64,000 nucleotides of DNA. Source: Streptomyces dengpaensis (GTDB lineage: Bacteria > Actinomycetota > Actinomycetes > Streptomycetales > Streptomycetaceae). Location: positions 868,001 to 932,000 of the forward strand of contig NZ_CP026652.1 in assembly GCF_002946835.1 (NCBI RefSeq), read 5' to 3'. The number at the start of each line of letters is the position of its first letter. The stretch's first letter is position 1. Position numbers and translations under genes: made by a program. This document shows positions 27,094 through 35,549 of this stretch, piece by piece. Below the pieces are notes generated by a model. The model saw only the letters and a program-made list of their open reading frames with translations. It made no database searches and was not told the DNA's origin.

Positions 27094-27800
27094 AGGGTTC
27101 TCCTGAGGTCGTTCTCGAACGGCTGCGGATCCCATGGGGGTTCTGTTGTGATCGGAGGGCGAGCCGGGGGTCTTGCGGCATCGGGCCCGGTTGCGGCTGC
27201 GCTCCTGTTGAAACGGGGCCCGGTACATGTCGAGGTCACCGTCGGCACGCATGGCTCGGAGTTTCGGGGCGGCCTCGGCTGCCGCCGGTCCCCCGCGGGC
27301 GCCCGTGATGTCGAGGTCCACTCGAGATCAGGAGGGCCGCTCACCGCCGCAGTTGTGTGACGAGTCGTCACACCTCCGCCCGCTGTGCGGGTTTCTGGCG
27401 GGAGAGCTCCAGGGGCCGGCCAGCCGGTCCGGAACTGGCGAGTACCACTGAGAAGCGGCAGACGGTGCGGCTGTTGGTTCCCCGTGTGCTCGGCGGCATC
27501 CTGCTTCCGCGTCGACACTGCCGTACGAGCCGGCCGGGCGCCCGAGGGAGCAAGCCGCAAGATGCTCCACCTGCTCATCGGTGAGGATCGAGTCGGTGGC
27601 GATGTGGTCGGCGAGCACCGCGAAGGACACCGGCGTGGCGAGCGTCTCCCCCGGCGAGGCAGCTCCTCACACCTCGGCGGCCGGCTCAGCGAGCGGCGCG
27701 GGGAGGTTCCAGGCCGATGACGTCGTGACCGTGTGCGAGGAGCCGGCAGGCGATGCCAGGGCCCCTCGCGCCCAGTCCGAGGAAAAACCGACGGTTCCCG
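27094..27800. other. Gene-poor region upstream of the MFS gene
   Basis: About 700 nt without a confident gene. On the minus strand one frame reads GETLATPVSFAVLADHIATD around 27590-27660, with protein-like composition but no recognised family and no start signal. It may be the remnant of a decayed gene. The MFS promoter must lie near 27094-27200. Confidence 0.3.
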
Positions 27801-29177
27801 TCAGCTCTTCCAGACCGTCTTGAGGTTGCAGAACTCCCGGATGCCTTCCGCGGCGAGTTCGCGGCCGATACCGGAGTCCTTGATGCCGCCGAAGGGCAGC
27901 TGGGGGTAGGAGACAGTCATACCGTTGACGAAGACGGCACCGGCCGCGAGACGGCTGATCAGGAACCGCTCCTCGTCCGGGTCGGTGGTCCACACGGACG
28001 AGCTCAGGCCGAAGGTCGTGTCGTTGGCGAGCTTCAAGGCCTGCTCGACGTCGTCGACCCGGTGGACCACTGCCAGCGGACCGAAGGCCTCCTCCCGGTA
28101 CACCCGCATCTCGGTGGTGACCTCCTCCAGCACGGCCGGCTCGAAGAACCACCCCTCAGTTCCGACCGCCGACCCACCGCACCGCAGGAGGGCACCCTTC
28201 GCGACGGCGTCGCCGACCAGGTCGACGAGCTCGCGCCAGCCGGACTCCGTGGCGATCGGCCCGATCTCGGTCTCCTCGTCGAGCGGGTCGCCGACGGTCA
28301 GCGCCTTCGTGCCCGCGACAAAGGCCTCGACGAACTCGTCGTACACCTCCGTGTGGACGATGAACCGCTTGGCCGCGATGCAGGACTGACCGTTGTTGAT
28401 CGTACGAGCGGTCACGGCGGTGCGGGCGGCCGCGCCGACATCGGCGGAAGGCAGCACGATGAACGGGTCGGACCCACCCAGCTCCAGCACGACCTTCTTC
28501 ACCTCGGAGCCGGCGACAGCGGCGACCGACCGGCCGGCCGGCTCCGAACCGGTCAGCGTCGCGGCGGCGACGCGCCGGTCGCGGAGGACTGCTTCGACGT
28601 CGGCTGCCCCGATGAGGAGCGTCTGGAACGACCCGACGGGGAAGCCCGCTCGTTCGAAGAGCGTGTCGAGGTACATCGCGGACTGCGGCACGTTCGAGGC
28701 GTGCTTGAGCAGGCCGACGTTGCCGGCCATCAGCGCAGGCGCAGCGAAGCGGATCACCTGCCACATCGGATAGTTCCACGGCATCACGGCAAGAACGACG
28801 CCCAGAGGCTCGTAGGAGGTGTAGGCAGCCGAAGCTCCGACCGTGCTCGGGTCAGCGAGCGGCTGGTCGGCCAACAGGCTTTCGGCGTTGTCGGCGTAGA
28901 ACCGCATCGCGTGCGCGCACTTGAGGACCTCTCCGCGGGCCTGCGCGATCGGCTTGCCCATCTCGATCGTGAGCCTTCGCGCCGTGTGGGCTGCCTCGGC
29001 CTCGACCAGGTCTGCGGCTGCCCGCATCCACCGGGCGCGAGTGTCGAAGTCGGTTGCCCGCAGCATCGCGGCCGCGGCCTCTGCTCGCGTCAGCCGCTGA
29101 TTGACCTGTTCCTTCGTGAGGGAAGCGAACTCTTCGATGAGCTCACCGGTAGCGGGGTTGACAGTAGCGATGGGCAC
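27801..29177 (-). CDS. Aldehyde dehydrogenase, succinate-semialdehyde-dehydrogenase type
   Basis: A 458-residue NAD(P)-dependent ALDH. Core motifs are VMPWNYPMWQVIRFAAPALM, the general-base Glu in VLELGGSDPFIV, the catalytic Cys in NNGQSCIAAKRF, and FGGIKDSGIGRELA at the end. The length and the short N-terminus (IATVNPATGELIEEF) are like GabD-type semialdehyde dehydrogenases. The GTG at 29177 has GAGGAGAG upstream; the longer upstream frame has no support. Two GGATCC-type sites lie 40-125 nt upstream. Confidence 0.9.
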   Translation of the reverse strand: MPIATVNPATGELIEEFASLTKEQVNQRLTRAEAAAAMLRATDFDTRARWMRAAADLVEAEAAHTARRLTIEMGKPIAQARGEVLKCAHAMRFYADNAESLLADQPLADPSTVGASAAYTSYEPLGVVLAVMPWNYPMWQVIRFAAPALMAGNVGLLKHASNVPQSAMYLDTLFERAGFPVGSFQTLLIGAADVEAVLRDRRVAAATLTGSEPAGRSVAAVAGSEVKKVVLELGGSDPFIVLPSADVGAAARTAVTARTINNGQSCIAAKRFIVHTEVYDEFVEAFVAGTKALTVGDPLDEETEIGPIATESGWRELVDLVGDAVAKGALLRCGGSAVGTEGWFFEPAVLEEVTTEMRVYREEAFGPLAVVHRVDDVEQALKLANDTTFGLSSSVWTTDPDEERFLISRLAAGAVFVNGMTVSYPQLPFGGIKDSGIGRELAAEGIREFCNLKTVWKS

Positions 29178-29217
29178 GGCGCTCTCCTCGTGGTGTGGGG
29201 CATTCAATGAGGCTTGA

Positions 29218-29300
29218 TTGGATCCATCGTAGGCTTCGCAGGAATGGTGCGCCAGGGGATACGACGCAGATGCCCTCCGCTCGCATCTAGTTGGATACAT
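29218..29300. promoter_or_regulatory. Two putative GntR operators upstream of the ALDH gene
   Basis: TTGGATCCAT (29218-29227) and TTGGATACAT (29291-29300) are near copies of the TTGGATCCAA palindromes at 31.0-31.1 kb. The nearest GntR gene is 29834-30517. The 350-nt gap 29178-29528 has no gene. Confidence 0.55.
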
Positions 29301-29528
29301 TCTTGCCGCGCGTGCCCATCTGAGAACAGTTCGCGATGCGTTGAGAGAGCCAGCTGCGTGCGTCGAATGCGTAGGGCAGGGACGGCCACCGCGGTATCCG
29401 GCTGTCGCCCGCGCATGGCCTCGGTCAGGAGACGGTGCTCGGACAGTTGGTCGGCGCCGAACCGCAGGGTGGGTGTTCCGTGCCGGCGCTATCGCGTGTC
29501 GCTTCGCGATGAGCGCCAGGAGGTCGCC

Positions 29529-29716
29529 GTGATCAACAGCACGGCCACAACAGGCAGTAGCGCAGTCGATGCGGAGGAGCAGATCGACTTCGCGCGCCTT
29601 CGGGGCGAACGGCTCGCCCGGCTCAAGGTGCAGCTGGACATGTCGGAGTGCGGTGCAATCCTGGCTTCGACTTTTCCAACATCCGGTCCATGACGGCGAC
29701 CCATATCGGGGCCTGA
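29529..29716 (+). pseudogene. N-terminal relic of a second M24-family gene
   Basis: A GTG at 29529 with AGGAGG starts a frame reading IDFARLRGERLARLKVQLDM and then SECGAILA, matching the N-terminus of the M24 protein at 14641-16041 (IDMGRLRDERLARLRKSLEQ). A one-base shift near 29665 moves to a frame with FDFSNIRSMTATHIG and a stop at 29714. The catalytic half is absent. The intact start signals show it was once a functional paralogue. Confidence 0.8.
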
Positions 29717-29833
29717 GCGATATCACCGGGTAGACCGGGTCCAGGGGCCGGTTCTGCCACTCGGACATCCACGCCGCTCGTCAGGTGCTGCTTCCTTGAT
29801 CGGGAGTTACACCGGAAGACCGTACAGACTCCG

Positions 29834-30517
29834 TCACCGCTGTTCGACGAAGAGTTCGGGGTGAGCCATGAGTTCGACCCTGGTGCGGCGGATGTGCCCC
29901 GTGAGGTACCGCTCACCGTCTTCAGGATCACGGCGCCGCACGGCGTCGAGGATCAGCCGGTGTTCGGCGTTGACGATCGGGGCCCGGTCAGGGTCCGCGA
30001 GCACCATGAACGCACGGCGATAGTGCTGGGTGGAGTTCCAGAGCCGCTCCGTCATGGCCAGCAGGTGGTCGCTGGGGCAACCCGCGTAGGTCATCATGTG
30101 GAAGTCGCGGTCCAGAAGAAGGAACCGATTGACGTCGTTCTGGTTCTCGATCTCGTCCTGGATGTGCTCCAAGTGGGCGAGCTGCTGATCGGTGAGATGG
30201 GGGAGACTCTCGGTCAGAGTCAGCGGCTCGAGTCGCTCGCGCATCCGGTAGTACGTGTTCACGTCCTCGAGGCTGAGCACGGGAACCCGGGACCCTCGGT
30301 TGGGGAACGACTCGGTGAGGCCGTCGGATTCCAGGATCCGTAGCGCTTCGCGGACCGGGATCCGGCTCGTGCCGAGGCGCGCCGCGAGTTCATCCTGGCG
30401 CAACCAGGTGCCGGGGGGCAGATCGCCGGCGAGGATCTCGTCGCGAAGGATGCCGGCGATGCGCTGACTCCTGACACTGTCCGACCCGCGCGGATCGCGA
30501 GCGTGCTCAGGAGTCAA
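29834..30517 (-). CDS. GntR-family transcriptional regulator (FCD subgroup)
   Basis: A 227-residue regulator. The winged helix is at about residues 15-80 (RIAGILRDEILAGDLPPGTW, then LAARLGTSRIPVREALRILE), followed by the all-helical FCD ligand domain with RDFHMMTYAGC and the C-terminal HIRRTRVEL. FCD regulators bind organic acids through a metal held by Asp/His residues. The TTG start overlaps the stop of the VOC gene by 4 nt, so translation is coupled. It probably represses its own operon and neighbours through TTGGATCCAA sites. Confidence 0.9.
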   Translation of the reverse strand: MTPEHARDPRGSDSVRSQRIAGILRDEILAGDLPPGTWLRQDELAARLGTSRIPVREALRILESDGLTESFPNRGSRVPVLSLEDVNTYYRMRERLEPLTLTESLPHLTDQQLAHLEHIQDEIENQNDVNRFLLLDRDFHMMTYAGCPSDHLLAMTERLWNSTQHYRRAFMVLADPDRAPIVNAEHRLILDAVRRRDPEDGERYLTGHIRRTRVELMAHPELFVEQR

Positions 30518-31026
30518 GAGCGGTCACCTCTGAACTTTGACGGGTCACGGTCGAAGGCCTTGCCAGCAGGATAGGACACGAGCTCGAAGTGCATTCCCCA
30601 CGGTGAGAGGAAGTAGACCCATCGCTGCCCCTCTGACGGTCCGGCGCTGACGGTCGGGTCGCCCAGCACGGGTACGTCCCTCGCCCTCAGGTACGCCACG
30701 GCGTCGTCCAGATCTTCGACGTACAGCGCGACATGGTGGCCGCCGACGTCACTGTTGCGCGGGACAACCGTCTGCTGCACATCGGCTTGGTACTCGAAGA
30801 CCTCGAACACGGCCTGCTCGCCACACCGGTAGAAGCGCAGTTGACGCATGACTGTGCGTGCGTCCACGTTCAGGTGCTCCGACATCCAGTCGCCTGCCGA
30901 GCTGAACGGGCCGAGCGAGTACAGGTACTCACAACCCAGGACGTCCACGAGCCACGCATGCGCCTGGTCCAGGTCCGGCACCGTGAATCCGATGTGATCC
31001 AGGCGCATGAGGCCAGGTAGAGCCAT
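30514..31026 (-). CDS. VOC/glyoxalase-family protein
   Basis: A 170-residue vicinal-oxygen-chelate protein with two beta-alpha-beta modules: LDHIGFTVPDLDQAHAWLVD and HHVALYVEDLDDAVAYLRAR. Metal-ligand candidates are the His in DHIGF, a Glu in the VFEVFEY strand, the His in GHHVALYV and the Glu in HFELVSYP. It may be an extradiol-type dioxygenase, epimerase or lyase. The ATG at 31026 has GGAGG 7 nt upstream. It forms an operon with the GntR regulator. A deletion-damaged paralogue lies at 16981-17266. Confidence 0.87.
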   Translation of the reverse strand: MALPGLMRLDHIGFTVPDLDQAHAWLVDVLGCEYLYSLGPFSSAGDWMSEHLNVDARTVMRQLRFYRCGEQAVFEVFEYQADVQQTVVPRNSDVGGHHVALYVEDLDDAVAYLRARDVPVLGDPTVSAGPSEGQRWVYFLSPWGMHFELVSYPAGKAFDRDPSKFRGDRS

Positions 31027-31038
31027 GGTTTTCCTCCT

Positions 31039-31111
31039 TTGGATCCAAAAGTGCTTCCCATGATGACGTCAGAGGCGGCAGAAGTCGAGCACAGTCTTGC
31101 AATTGGATCCA
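31039..31111. promoter_or_regulatory. Paired TTGGATCCAA palindromes between VOC-GntR and E1
   Basis: Two perfect 10-bp palindromes TTGGATCCAA, at 31039-31048 (13 nt before the VOC gene) and 31102-31111 (49 nt before E1), occupy the divergent promoter region. Palindromes of this size are typical GntR/FCD operators, and the regulator gene is next door. Confidence 0.65.
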
Positions 31112-31159
31112 ACTGTGTGGCAGGGTCGGTGCACTCCGGTCGATTGAAGGGGGCTCCCG

Positions 31160-33349
31160 ATGCCTGCGGAACACACACTCGAAGCGAAGGCCGCGTGGTC
31201 GGAGTTCGTCGTCACCCAGGACGACTGGGACGCCGCGGCTCCGGACCTCCTGACGGGCATGTTCAGCCAGCTGGTGCTGATCCGGACCTTCGAGGAGTAC
31301 GTCCTGGAGCTTGCCGCGGACGGGCTCATCCACGGCCCCGCGCACTCCAGCATCGGCCAGGAGGGCGGCGCGGTCGGTGCGTGCTTCGCCCTTGCGTCGG
31401 AGGACACGGTGAACGGGTCGCATCGTGGCCATCACCAGTTCCTCGCCAAGGTGCTCGCCCATCTGCATCCGAAAGGCATAGATCCGACGAAGCCGTTGCC
31501 CGAGGATGTGCGGGCCGCGCTCCTGCGCAGCCTGCGCGAAATCTGCGGACTGGACCGGGGCTTCAGCCACGGTCGAGGCGGCAGCATGCACCTCCAGTGG
31601 CACGAGGCCGGCGCCATCGGGACCAACGCGATCGTCGGTGGCGGGGTACCGCTCGCGGCCGGATCCGCGTGGGCCCACAAGAAGGCCGGCACTGACGCGG
31701 TGACCTTCACGTTCTTCGGCGACGGCGCGATCAACATCGGATCCACGCTGGAGAGCCTCAATCTCGCGGCGGCGTGGTCGCTGCCCTTGTGCTTCTTCGT
31801 CGAGAACAACCTGTACGCCGTCTCCACCCACGTGTCCGAAGTCACCGCCGAGGCACGGCTGTCCGGCCGCGGCCCGGGCTTCGGCATCCGGAGCTGGAAG
31901 GTCGACGGCATGGATCCGCTGGCCGTGTACCTCGTGACGCAGCAGGCCCTCGCGCACATGCGCAGCGGCGACGGTCCGACGATGATCGAAGCCGATGTGT
32001 ACCGCTACTTCCACCAGAACGGTCCCTTTCCCGGCTCGGCGTTCCGGTATCGCACCAAGGAAGAGGAAGCGCAGTGGCGCGCTCGCGACCCGATCGACAC
32101 CATGGTGGGACACCTGGTGCGACGCAGAATCCTCAGCAAGAGGGCGGTTGCGGAGACGATCAAGCGCGCCAAGGATCTGATGTCCGAACTCGGCGACGTC
32201 CTGCTGGAACCGCGGCCGGGCGGCAAGCCGGGTGAGCGACGCATCCGGCCCTCGGAGTGGCCCGACCCGGCGTTCGTCGACGAAGGCGTCCGGGGCGACC
32301 TGTCGGAGCTGGCCCAGATCGAGTTCACCGACGCCGAGGACTTCGCTGATGGCTTGACCGATGTCAAGTTCATCGGCGCCGTCGCCGGTGTGATGGGGCG
32401 CCGCCTGGAGACCGATCCTCGTGTCGTGGTGATGGGGGAGGACGTGCACCGGCTCAACGGCGGCACCAATGGCGCCACCCGCGGCCTGAGTGAGGAGTTC
32501 CCCGACCGCGTGATCGGGACCCCGATTTCGGAGAACGCGTTCGCCGGCCTCGGCGGCGGACTGGCTCTGGACGGCCGGTTCCGCCCGATCGTCGAGTTCA
32601 TGTACGCCGACTTCATGTGGGTCGCGGCCGACCAGCTGTTCAACCAGATCGGCAAGGCCCGCCACATGTTCGGCGGCGAGGGCAAGGTGCCGTTCGTCCT
32701 GCGCAGCAAGGTCGCCACCGGTACCGGCTACGGATCACAGCACTCGATGGACCCGGCCGGCATCTTCGCGACGGCGGCGGGCTGGCGCATCGTCGCCCCG
32801 TCGACGCCGTTCGACTACGTCGGCCTGATGAACACGGCCTTGGCCTGCGACGACCCGGTCGTGGTCCTTGAGCACGTGGACCTGTACAACTCGACCGGTC
32901 CCGGACTGCCGGAGAACTACGACCACTACCTGCCGGTCGGCAAGGCCGCCGTACGCCGTGAGGGCGCGGCCCTGACCATCATCACCTACCTGGCGATGAC
33001 GCCGGCCGTTCTGGAGGCCGTCGAACAGACGGGAGTGGACGCCGAGGTCATCGACCTGCGCTGGCTGGACCGGGCCAGTCTGGACTGGGACACGATCACG
33101 CAGTCGGTGAAGAAGACCAACAACGTGCTCATCGCCGAGCAGGGCGCCATCGGCACCTCCTACGGCGGCTGGCTCGCGGACGAGATCCAACGCCGGCTGT
33201 TCGACTGGCTCGACGCCCCGATCGAGCGCGTGACGGGTGGCGAGGCGTCGCCGAGCATCAGCAAGGTACTGGAGCGTGCCGCGTTCGCTTCCACGGAGGA
33301 AGTCGTCGCCAAGCTCCGCGAGATCTCGCAGGAGCAGAACAATGGCTGA
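31160..33349 (+). CDS. 2-Oxoacid/acetoin dehydrogenase E1, fused alpha-beta
   Basis: A 729-residue thiamine-diphosphate enzyme in which alpha and beta chains, normally separate, are joined. The alpha part has HGRGGSMHL and the TPP motif FFGDGAINIGSTLESLNLAA ending in ENN (about residues 190-215). The beta part, from about residue 390, has VVVMGEDVHR, GTPISENAFAGLGGGLALDG and ATGTGYGSQHSMDP. It decarboxylates a 2-oxoacid or acetoin and loads the acyl group on E2. The ATG at 31160 has AAGGGGG. It overlaps E2 by 8 nt. Substrate specificity (acetoin, pyruvate or branched chain) is open. Confidence 0.9.
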   Translation: MPAEHTLEAKAAWSEFVVTQDDWDAAAPDLLTGMFSQLVLIRTFEEYVLELAADGLIHGPAHSSIGQEGGAVGACFALASEDTVNGSHRGHHQFLAKVLAHLHPKGIDPTKPLPEDVRAALLRSLREICGLDRGFSHGRGGSMHLQWHEAGAIGTNAIVGGGVPLAAGSAWAHKKAGTDAVTFTFFGDGAINIGSTLESLNLAAAWSLPLCFFVENNLYAVSTHVSEVTAEARLSGRGPGFGIRSWKVDGMDPLAVYLVTQQALAHMRSGDGPTMIEADVYRYFHQNGPFPGSAFRYRTKEEEAQWRARDPIDTMVGHLVRRRILSKRAVAETIKRAKDLMSELGDVLLEPRPGGKPGERRIRPSEWPDPAFVDEGVRGDLSELAQIEFTDAEDFADGLTDVKFIGAVAGVMGRRLETDPRVVVMGEDVHRLNGGTNGATRGLSEEFPDRVIGTPISENAFAGLGGGLALDGRFRPIVEFMYADFMWVAADQLFNQIGKARHMFGGEGKVPFVLRSKVATGTGYGSQHSMDPAGIFATAAGWRIVAPSTPFDYVGLMNTALACDDPVVVLEHVDLYNSTGPGLPENYDHYLPVGKAAVRREGAALTIITYLAMTPAVLEAVEQTGVDAEVIDLRWLDRASLDWDTITQSVKKTNNVLIAEQGAIGTSYGGWLADEIQRRLFDWLDAPIERVTGGEASPSISKVLERAAFASTEEVVAKLREISQEQNNG

Positions 33350-34622
33350 GCTTCTGCGTATGCCCGAGGTCGCCGCCAACACCACAGAGGCGATCCTGGA
33401 ATCCTGGAACGTCGGCTTGAACACCCCTTATGCGGCCGGACACCCGATCGTGACGGTGGAGACCGAGAAAGCCGCGGTCGACGTGGAAGCCGAGAGCGAC
33501 GGCGTGCTACTGCGCCTCCTGGTGGAAGCAGGCACAACAGTCGCGGTGGGCACACCGATCGCAGTCTGGGGGGCACCGGGCGAAGCGGCGTCCGCGGTGG
33601 ATGCCCTGGTGGCTTCGCTGGGTACCGGAGAAGCGCCGGTGACGGCTTCCAACGCCTCGGCGCCGGCGGCGGAAGAGCCGGGGACGCCGGCAGGCACGGT
33701 TGCTCCTGCCCCCACCGAGGCGGCGCGAGACAACAGCGAGCGCATCTTCGCCAGCCCGCTGGCGCGACGTCTCGCGCGCGAGCTCGGAGTCGATCTGAAC
33801 GCTGTGGTAGGGAGCGGCCCGCACGGACGAATCCGGCGGTCCGACATCGAAGCAGCTGTCGCCAGGTCGGCGGAGCCGGAGGAAACATTGCCGGCAAAGG
33901 CCGGGGCGGAGAGCCAGAGCATCGGCACTTCGGCGGTCGATCCCCGATGGGTGGACGTGCCCAACACGCGGATGCGGGCGGCCATCGCCCGCCGGCTGAC
34001 GGAGAGCAAGCAGAACACGCCGCACTTCTATCTACGCGCCAGCGCACGCGTCGACGCATTGCTTGAGCTGCGGCAACAGATCAACGCCGGCCAGGGCGTG
34101 AAGGTGTCGATCAACGACCTGCTCGTCAAGGCGATCGCGTCCGCGCACGTGGGCGTTCCCGCGATGAACGTGCAGTGGAACGACACCTCGATCCGGCACT
34201 TCTCGGACGTCGACATCGCCGTAGCCGTCGCCACCGACGGTGGTTTGGTCACCCCAGTGATCCGCGGCGTGGACTCCCTGTCGATGAGCGGCGTTGCCAC
34301 GGGGACGAAGGACCTGATCGCCCGCGCGAAGGAGCGCCGGCTCCGGCAGGACGAACTGGAAGGCGGCACGATCACGATCACGAACCTCGGCATGTACGGC
34401 ACCGAGGACTTCGCAGCGATCATCAACCCGCCACAGGCCGCGATCCTGGCCGTCGGTGCGGTGCGGCAGGAGGCAGTCGTCGAAGAGGGCGCGGTCAACA
34501 TCGCGTCTGTTCTGCGTCTGACCCTCGCCGTCGATCACCGGTCGGTGGACGGCGCCACTGCGGCCGAGTGGATGAAGGCGTTCGTGGACGTGCTCGAGCA
34601 CCCGCTCCGGATCCTGCTGTGA
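33342..34622 (+). CDS. Dihydrolipoamide acyltransferase (E2)
   Basis: A 426-residue E2. The lipoyl domain has TVETEKAAVDVEAE with Lys43 as lipoylation site. A Pro/Ala linker follows, then the peripheral subunit-binding domain ASPLARRLARELGVDLNAVV with GPHGRIRRSDIEAA. The catalytic domain ends with LAVDHRSVDGATAAEW, whose His and Asp form the active site. The start ATG lies inside the last codons of E1 (8-nt overlap). An E3 gene should follow but is broken. Confidence 0.92.
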   Translation: MAELLRMPEVAANTTEAILESWNVGLNTPYAAGHPIVTVETEKAAVDVEAESDGVLLRLLVEAGTTVAVGTPIAVWGAPGEAASAVDALVASLGTGEAPVTASNASAPAAEEPGTPAGTVAPAPTEAARDNSERIFASPLARRLARELGVDLNAVVGSGPHGRIRRSDIEAAVARSAEPEETLPAKAGAESQSIGTSAVDPRWVDVPNTRMRAAIARRLTESKQNTPHFYLRASARVDALLELRQQINAGQGVKVSINDLLVKAIASAHVGVPAMNVQWNDTSIRHFSDVDIAVAVATDGGLVTPVIRGVDSLSMSGVATGTKDLIARAKERRLRQDELEGGTITITNLGMYGTEDFAAIINPPQAAILAVGAVRQEAVVEEGAVNIASVLRLTLAVDHRSVDGATAAEWMKAFVDVLEHPLRILL

Positions 34623-34656
34623 GTACCGGCGACCGCGAAGCGAAGGAGAACGCACC

Positions 34657-34773
34657 ATGACGAGACCACGCTCGACCTCGTGATCCTCGGCGGTGGATCA
34701 GGCGGCTGTGCGGCCGCACTGCGCGGTGCGGAACTGGGGGTTCAGCGTTGCCCTCGTCGAAGAGGTGGGTCCG
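34657..34773 (+). pseudogene. Broken dihydrolipoamide dehydrogenase (E3) start
   Basis: After a GAAGGAG site and an ATG at 34657, the DNA encodes TTLDLVILGGGSGGCAAALR, the FAD-binding start of E3, but one base out of frame with the ATG. A second shift in a run of G at about 34735 leads to GFSVALVEE. The gene then ends abruptly and unrelated DNA follows. The E1-E2 pair would need a lipoamide dehydrogenase from elsewhere in the genome. Confidence 0.8.
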
Positions 34774-34882
34774 CCCAGACAGCCCGCGTTTACCGGCGGG
34801 CGCGAGCCGGGCGGGTCCAGGGTGGGCGGAGCCCATCGCGCAGCGACGCCCGCCAGGGCGCCCTTGACCCGCGGCGAGCACC

Positions 34883-35086
34883 GTATACGTGCTCGCCGTG
34901 CCCAAGTCCCAGTTCGCTGTGGGCTGTCCCCGCATCGAGGAGCTGTTCGCGCAGGCTCCGGCCCAGGCGTGCGAACGCATCTCGTGCGGCGAGGGTGCGA
35001 AGGGGCCGCGTGTCTACCAGTGGGCGGCAGTGCGGCTGCCGGCCGTCGCCGAGTTGGCGCACACCTTCCTGGCAGCGATGACCGTC
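34883..35086 (+). mobile_element. Fragment of an IS701-type transposase
   Basis: A partial DDE transposase reading VYVLAVPKSQFAVGCPRIEE, then LFAQAPAQACERISCGEGAK and GPRVYQWAAVRLP, as in the middle of Streptomyces IS701-type transposases. Both ends of the protein are missing and no terminal repeats are seen. The DNA between the E3 stub and this fragment (34774-34882) is unrecognised. Confidence 0.65.
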
Positions 35087-35273
35087 CGGTCTCGGGAAAA
35101 GGGGGCTGCACTGTCGATCCCCTGGAAACGTAGAGACCTTCCTTATGCGGCCAGGCCCTCCTGGTGGTGGCTGGCGCGTGTTTCGCTGATGATCCGTTCG
35201 CACTCTTCGGGCGGCAGCCCGCCGGCCGCGCTGGGCCTGCGGCGCGTGTTGCGTCCGGCGCCGGCTCAGGTGG

Positions 35274-35506
35274 GACATCAAGGGGCGGCCGTACTTCTGC
35301 CTCCCCAAGGGCGGCAAGACACGCGAGGTACCCCTGTCCCCGAACCTCGCGACCCGGGCTCATGGCCACTTCCGGCGCTTTCCTCCCACCCCGTGCACGT
35401 TGCCGTGGCGGAACCCGGAGCCTCCGGCCAACGCCCTGGAGGCTCGACAGCGGAAGCCGGTCACCGTGCAGTTGGTACTCACGACCTCGCACGGCAAGGA
35501 CGGGTA
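35274..35506 (+). pseudogene. Fragment of a phage-type tyrosine integrase
   Basis: An open frame encodes GRPYFCLPKGGKTREVPLSP, then TLPWRNPEPPANALEARQRK and PVTVQLVLTTSHG, characteristic of the middle of Streptomyces site-specific integrases. The N-terminus and the catalytic C-terminus with the Tyr are absent. With the IS701 fragment it marks a recombination scar at the right end of the catabolic island. Confidence 0.75.
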
Positions 35507-35549
35507 CGCGCCGGCGCCCGCCGAAGTACGGCGGGCGCCGGGCCCGTGC

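Noticed and set aside
27328..27630. A small minus-strand gene with a promising reading (ADHIATDSILTDEQVEHL)
   Set aside because: No ribosome-binding site, no recognised family, and the C-terminal half is not protein-like. Kept only as a possible relic.
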